A stretch of DNA of 8,989 nt from Proteobacteria bacterium UBA6522. Its GTDB lineage: Bacteria > Pseudomonadota > Gammaproteobacteria > Steroidobacterales > Rariloculaceae. A model generated the notes under the pieces. The model ran no database searches, had not been told where the DNA came from, and saw nothing but the letters and a program-made list of their open reading frames with translations. Each line of letters starts with the position of its first letter. Within the stretch, counting starts at the first letter, position 1. Below are positions 5,250 to 8,989 of the stretch, in pieces. The position numbers were made by a program, and so were the translations under genes. The DNA lies in NCBI GenBank assembly GCA_002434915.1, contig DJLG01000102.1:511-9499 (forward strand). Reading direction: 5' to 3'.

Positions 5250-7286
5250 TTAGATGATAAGCCAGCTTGGGGCACCATTAGGTAACACTGATTGGAGCCA
5301 TACCGTCAAATAAGATGGGTGAAACAGGAGATCCATTACCTGCCCATATAGGAAGACTAGAACTGCCCAACCACCCAAGGCATAAGTTATAGCAAAGCGT
5401 TTTGTATATTGTCCCCATCGTAAAAGATAAATACCAATAAATAATGGGAAGGCGATTTTCTGTCCAAGTAGTGCTGTAAGAAAAAGTATTCCAAGCAAGT
5501 AGCCAAAAAACGGTCCCGCTTCTATTAGCCACCCATCTTGGCAAGTTTTTTTAATATATTCCTTCCATGTCCCCAGTTTTTTCTTGCTATGTAGCAGGTT
5601 TATTAAGTCCCGCATAGACACCATAAGCGCCAGGAAGAAACCCGGAATACAAATTACGAGTGGGAATTGCCGAACTGCGGTAGGCCACCCAAGTGAGTTA
5701 TAGCCAGCCCAGGCAAACAGAACACAGAGACCAACTGAAAATAGCAGCGATAGAGCTGGGTTTTTTTCTACAGTTTTTTCTGCAGGTTTTTTGTTGGAAA
5801 GCTTTTGTTTTGTGATACCTCTACCAGCGAGGATAAGTGTTAACACAATTATCAGTATCAGAAATATGACAATGGGCCGTCCTAGCCAATCAGCACCTTG
5901 ATGGACGCGCATACTGATTTGGAATGATCCTTCTAAAATACCTCCAAGAACAAGAGCTAGAACGACCGGAGGTCTTGGCCAACCTCCTCTTTTCATTAGA
6001 AACCCAAGTGCTCCAAAGAATATACAGCTTACCCAGTCGCCATACGATGATCCGCCTAGCCATGCACCCATAAAAACAAATAGTAGTACTCCTGGTACTA
6101 CCATATGTCCTGGAAGGAGGGCGATCTTTGAAACTTGCTCAACCGTCATCAAAAGCACAATGGTTGCAATAACGCTTGCAAAGGCAATCATCCAAACAAA
6201 GCTGAACGTCATTGGGAGTTGGGCATCAAGCATGCTTGGCCCGGGGCGCAGCCCAAGCATAATAAGTGCGCCCATTAGAACAGCGGTACCCACACTGCCA
6301 GGAATCCCCATTGTCACTGTTGGTATTAAAGCACCACCGCGTAATGCATTATTCGCAGCTTCAGGGGCTAATACCCCTCTAACATCTCCTTGTCCAAACT
6401 TTGACTGGTCTTTTGCTCCTTGCATTGCGTGACCATAAGTTACCCATCCAACAATCGAAGCTCCAAGGCCGGGCAACATTCCAATATAGGCGCCGATCAC
6501 ACTGCAGCGAACAACAAGCCACCAGTTTTTAAGTGCATCTCGCACCCCTGCTAAAAGACCATTACGTGTGTCCACAGGTTGTCCAGTTCTGGAGATAGAA
6601 ATATTTTTTATGGAGAGTTCAGCAATTTCCGGAATAGCGAACAGACCTAGAAGTACAGGGATTAATGGCAATTGATCTAAAAGGTAGAGCGTGCCAAAGG
6701 TATATCTAGGAATGGCTTGGGACTCCGGAAACCCAACCATAGCGAGCAGAAGCCCAAGCATTGCTGCAGTAACGCCTTTTCCAATGGAGCGCCCAGAGAG
6801 GGATCCCACCATGGTTAGACCCAACATCCCAAGCATGAATGTTTCGGGAGACTCGACTGCCAAGATGACTGGTAGTATTAGTGGTAGTGAAATACCTAAT
6901 GCTGCAGCTCCACATACCCCACCAATTGCCGAAGATGTAAAAGCTGCACCAAGCGCTCGCGCCGACTCGCCATGTTTTGCCATAGGGTATCCATCTAAAA
7001 CAGTAGCCTGAGAGGCCGCAGTGGCTGGAATACCTAGGAGTACGGAGGTTATTGCTCCACTTGTGGAAGTTGAGGCCCAGGAGGCAAGAAGAAGAGCAAA
7101 AGCGGATACAGGTTCCATACTAAAGGTAAAAGGCAGGAGTAGTACGAGACCTATTGCCCCACCAAGTCCTGGTATAGCGCCCATAATGATTCCAACTAGG
7201 CAGCCAAGGAAGAAATAGGCTAATACATGCCATTGAAAAATTAACCCAAGCCCAGTTAATAGTGAGTCAAACATGACTGCTAGCAT
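5250..7286 (-). CDS. Fused TctA-TctB permease of a tripartite tricarboxylate transporter
   Basis: The 678-residue inner-membrane protein joins two TTT subunits. Residues 1 to about 490 are TctA: first signature GAIPGLGGAIGLVLLLPF (36-53), IPATAASQATVLDGYPMAKHG (86-106), the second half-repeat signature GMLPGLGASIVGW (269-281), GVLAPEAANNALRGGALIP (304-322), MGIPGS (326-331) and GLRPGPSML (345-353), all in a multi-helix protein. A charged linker (about 491-510) leads to a TctB-like domain (511-672) with about four helices, WPTAVRQFPLVI (534-545) and a final LPNG. Separate TctA proteins are about 500 residues, so the extra length is the fusion. TctA is the secondary-transport channel and TctB its small partner; the periplasmic binding protein at 1294-2430 is the likely third part. 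The ATG at 7286 has AAGGA six bases upstream; the ATG five codons in has none. The MBL-fold gene follows downstream. Confidence 0.92.
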   Translation of the reverse strand: MLAVMFDSLLTGLGLIFQWHVLAYFFLGCLVGIIMGAIPGLGGAIGLVLLLPFTFSMEPVSAFALLLASWASTSTSGAITSVLLGIPATAASQATVLDGYPMAKHGESARALGAAFTSSAIGGVCGAAALGISLPLILPVILAVESPETFMLGMLGLTMVGSLSGRSIGKGVTAAMLGLLLAMVGFPESQAIPRYTFGTLYLLDQLPLIPVLLGLFAIPEIAELSIKNISISRTGQPVDTRNGLLAGVRDALKNWWLVVRCSVIGAYIGMLPGLGASIVGWVTYGHAMQGAKDQSKFGQGDVRGVLAPEAANNALRGGALIPTVTMGIPGSVGTAVLMGALIMLGLRPGPSMLDAQLPMTFSFVWMIAFASVIATIVLLMTVEQVSKIALLPGHMVVPGVLLFVFMGAWLGGSSYGDWVSCIFFGALGFLMKRGGWPRPPVVLALVLGGILEGSFQISMRVHQGADWLGRPIVIFLILIIVLTLILAGRGITKQKLSNKKPAEKTVEKNPALSLLFSVGLCVLFAWAGYNSLGWPTAVRQFPLVICIPGFFLALMVSMRDLINLLHSKKKLGTWKEYIKKTCQDGWLIEAGPFFGYLLGILFLTALLGQKIAFPLFIGIYLLRWGQYTKRFAITYALGGWAVLVFLYGQVMDLLFHPSYLTVWLQSVLPNGAPSWLII

Positions 7287-7306
7287 TATTTTTCCTTGAT
7301 TATTTT

Positions 7307-7336
7307 TTGTTTTCTATGCGATTACCAGAGGATAAT
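7307..7336 (+). promoter_or_regulatory. Candidate sigma-70 promoter for the GlcG-like gene
   Basis: TTGTTT (7307-7312) and GATAAT (7331-7336) are separated by 18 bases. The -10 matches five of six consensus bases and the -35 only three. Transcription would start about 23 bases before the ATG at 7366. The site lies in the 79-base divergent gap, where a promoter is expected, but AT-rich DNA makes such matches common. Confidence 0.35.
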
Positions 7337-7350
7337 ATCATCGCCTTCAA
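7321..7350 (-). promoter_or_regulatory. Candidate promoter for the TctA-TctB gene, overlapping the opposite one
   Basis: On the minus strand TTGAAG (7350-7345) and GGTAAT (7326-7321) are 18 bases apart, each matching four of six consensus bases. It overlaps the plus-strand candidate, so the divergent genes could compete for polymerase or share a regulator. The support is weak. Confidence 0.25.
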
Positions 7351-7365
7351 TTAGGAGTTAAAACA

Positions 7366-7842
7366 ATGGCAAAACCTATTCCAATTAAAGTGCTGCTTGG
7401 CCTCAAAGAAGCAAGCATTATTGTTGACGAAGCTTTAAGTCTTGCAAGAGAACATGATATGCAGCCTATGACCATAATGGTACTAGATGCCGGAGGGCAT
7501 CAAATTGCTATGAAACGAGAAGATGGTAGTGGAATTATTCGTGTAGAGGTTGCTCGCGCTAAAGCCTATGGAGCTTTAGGGATGGGAAAATCTAGTCGGG
7601 ATCTGGGCGATCATGTCGCAGACCGCCCACTTTTTGGAAACTCACTCAGTATGATTTCCGGTGGACGGTTTGCTACTGTTCCTGGAGGTGTTTTGATCTG
7701 TGACGATGCCGGACTCATCATTGGTGCGGTTGGCGTGACTGGAGATACTTCATTACGAGATGAATTCGCCGCTATTGGAGGCATTAAAGCAGCTGGGCTA
7801 TGGTCTTCTCCAGACCAGGCGGCAGTTAATTGGAATAAATAG
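7366..7842 (+). CDS. GlcG/HbpS-family protein (DUF336 type), cytoplasmic
   Basis: The 158-residue protein matches the small GlcG/HbpS fold. It has an early helix with ASIIVDEALSLAREHDMQPMT (16-36), the strand IMVLDAGGHQIAMKRED (37-53), VARAKAYGALGMG (62-74), a PGG turn (106-108) and the ending DDAGLIIGAVGVTGDTSLRDE. Homologues occur in glycolate (glc) and many catabolic operons; a few bind haem or cobalamin, but the role of most is unproven. No signal peptide is present, so it should be cytoplasmic, unlike secreted HbpS proteins. The ATG has AGGAG at 7353-7357 with eight-base spacing. It is divergent from the permease and 50 bases upstream of the esterase, with which it probably shares a transcript. 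Its position beside transport and hydrolase genes supports a catabolic accessory role. Confidence 0.85.
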   Translation: MAKPIPIKVLLGLKEASIIVDEALSLAREHDMQPMTIMVLDAGGHQIAMKREDGSGIIRVEVARAKAYGALGMGKSSRDLGDHVADRPLFGNSLSMISGGRFATVPGGVLICDDAGLIIGAVGVTGDTSLRDEFAAIGGIKAAGLWSSPDQAAVNWNK

Positions 7843-7892
7843 AATCAAGTGAACCCATATTTTAAACATGGAACTGGAGTAGCTAATACGTA

Positions 7893-8989
7893 ATGGCAAA
7901 GAAGAGATCCAAATCTCTAGGTGGCCGGGTGATTACCCTGGAGCATTCTTCAAGACTTCTAAAAAGCAATCCTTTAGGCGATCCCTATGTGCGTCAATTA
8001 GACATTTGGTTACCACCACAGTATGACCAGGGGTTTAGTAGAGGTCGTGGTAAGAGGTTTCCAGTTTTATTTGATCTGGTGGGGTATACAGGCTCTGGCA
8101 AGTCTCATACTAATTGGAAAAATTTTGAAGAAAATCTTCCTGAACGTGCTGCCCGCCTAATACATGAAAAAAAAATGGGCGGATGCATTATTGTTTTTCC
8201 TGACTGCTTCACTGCACTTGGTGGTAATCAGTACATCAACTCTTCTGCGATAGGCCCCTATGCTGATTACTTGATTAAGGAGCTAATTCCATTTGTTGAT
8301 AAGGAATTACGCACACTGGCATCTCGAGACCATAGGGGTTGTTTTGGAAAATCTTCTGGTGGTTACGGTGCTATGCTTCATGGGATGAGGTATGCCAGAC
8401 ATTGGGGAGCCATTGCTAATCACTCGGGAGATGCTTATTTTGACTTTGTTTATCGTTGTGATTGGCCTAATACCTTAGATTGTCTTGCGATGCATCGACG
8501 ACGAAAGCGCAAGACAGGTATGCTCGATGTATTAAGGGAACAGACAGGCTGCAAAGAGGGTTATGATGATGGACGTGTTCGACGTTTCCTTGATTATATT
8601 TGGCGGACTGAAAGGTTATCTAGTACGGAGGTTTTGACTTTGATGAGTTTGGCTATGGCAGCTAGCTATGATCCCGATCCAGAGTCGCCAAATGGTTTTC
8701 GTCTTCCTTTTAATTTAGAGACCGGAGAGATCATTCCATCTCGATGGAAAGAGTGGTTGAAACATGATCCTATCAATCTTGTGTCACGTTATAAAAAAAA
8801 CCTAGGAACCTTAAACGGAATTTTTATCGATTGTGGTTGGCACGATCAGTATCGAATTCATTATGGAACTAGAATATTGTCGAAACGATTATCGCAAGCT
8901 GGGATTAAACATCGCTATGAAGAATTTCCCGATAATCATTCTGGTATAGATTATCGTATGGATCGGAGCTTGCCGTTTCTGTACCGAGC
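7893..8989 (+). CDS. Esterase-D-like alpha/beta hydrolase (cut by window end)
   Basis: The reading frame opens with ATG at 7893 (an in-frame TAA at 7884 excludes an earlier start) and runs to the last base, giving 365 complete codons without a stop. It resembles putative esterases of the esterase D/enterochelin-esterase type: LLKSNPLGDPYVRQLDIWLPPQYD (22-45), FPVLFDLVGYTGSG (56-69), IIVFPDCFTALGGNQY (99-114), nucleophile elbow GKSSGG with Ser154, HSGDAYFD (177-184), probable acid Asp318 in DCGWHDQ and probable base His349 in DNHSGIDYR. All triad residues are present. Only about a dozen residues seem to be missing from the C-terminus, judging from where the family usually ends. There is no signal peptide; the N-terminus is Lys/Arg-rich. 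A GGAG at 7876-7879 lies 13 bases before the ATG, a rather long spacing. The substrate is unknown; hydrolysis of a carboxylic ester is the expected reaction. Confidence 0.88.
   Translation, partial: MAKKRSKSLGGRVITLEHSSRLLKSNPLGDPYVRQLDIWLPPQYDQGFSRGRGKRFPVLFDLVGYTGSGKSHTNWKNFEENLPERAARLIHEKKMGGCIIVFPDCFTALGGNQYINSSAIGPYADYLIKELIPFVDKELRTLASRDHRGCFGKSSGGYGAMLHGMRYARHWGAIANHSGDAYFDFVYRCDWPNTLDCLAMHRRRKRKTGMLDVLREQTGCKEGYDDGRVRRFLDYIWRTERLSSTEVLTLMSLAMAASYDPDPESPNGFRLPFNLETGEIIPSRWKEWLKHDPINLVSRYKKNLGTLNGIFIDCGWHDQYRIHYGTRILSKRLSQAGIKHRYEEFPDNHSGIDYRMDRSLPFLYR

Noticed and set aside
6160..7218. Plus-strand open frames inside the permease gene (about 65 to 106 codons)
   Set aside because: They lie wholly antisense to a well-supported membrane protein gene, show no family motifs, and are explained by its codon pattern.
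1..8989. CRISPR array, tRNA, insertion sequence, phage or defence system
   Set aside because: I found no regularly spaced repeats, cloverleaf sequence, transposase or phage-like protein, and all sizeable open frames belong to metabolic or transport families.

Overview
The window looks like part of a Gram-negative, probably pelagic marine proteobacterial chromosome. The inference rests on moderately AT-rich DNA (judged by eye), Shine-Dalgarno led genes with short gaps, a tripartite tricarboxylate transporter (TTT), a lipoprotein signal and a Sec signal peptide. I cannot place it more precisely. There is no sign of phage, transposon, CRISPR, tRNA or rRNA, and no stretch above 300 bases lacks a gene.

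Layout. The first 60 bases hold the last codons of an unidentified plus-strand gene. A plus-strand block follows: an Ldh_2-family NAD(P)-dependent 2-hydroxy acid dehydrogenase (156-1211), a TctC/Bug-like solute-binding lipoprotein (1294-2430), an isochorismatase-family cysteine hydrolase (2646-3380) and an alpha/beta hydrolase (3496-4290). A minus-strand block converges on it: a fused TctA-TctB permease (7286 down to 5250), then an exported metallo-beta-lactamase-fold protein with an altered metal site (5141 down to 4362). Divergent from the permease across 79 bases is a second plus-strand pair: a GlcG/HbpS-like protein (7366-7842) and an esterase-D-like alpha/beta hydrolase (7893 to the window edge, cut off just before its expected end).

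How the genes may work together. The TTT parts (binding protein plus TctA-TctB) would bring an organic acid across the inner membrane. Around them are two serine hydrolases, a cysteine amidohydrolase, a 2-hydroxy acid dehydrogenase, a GlcG-like protein and an exported MBL-fold protein. This is the make-up of a catabolic island for an ester- or amide-containing organic acid. The substrate cannot be read from the sequence. The most unusual points are the MBL-fold protein lacking several canonical metal ligands, the transporter split over opposite strands with its membrane subunits fused, and a lipid-anchored TctC-type protein.
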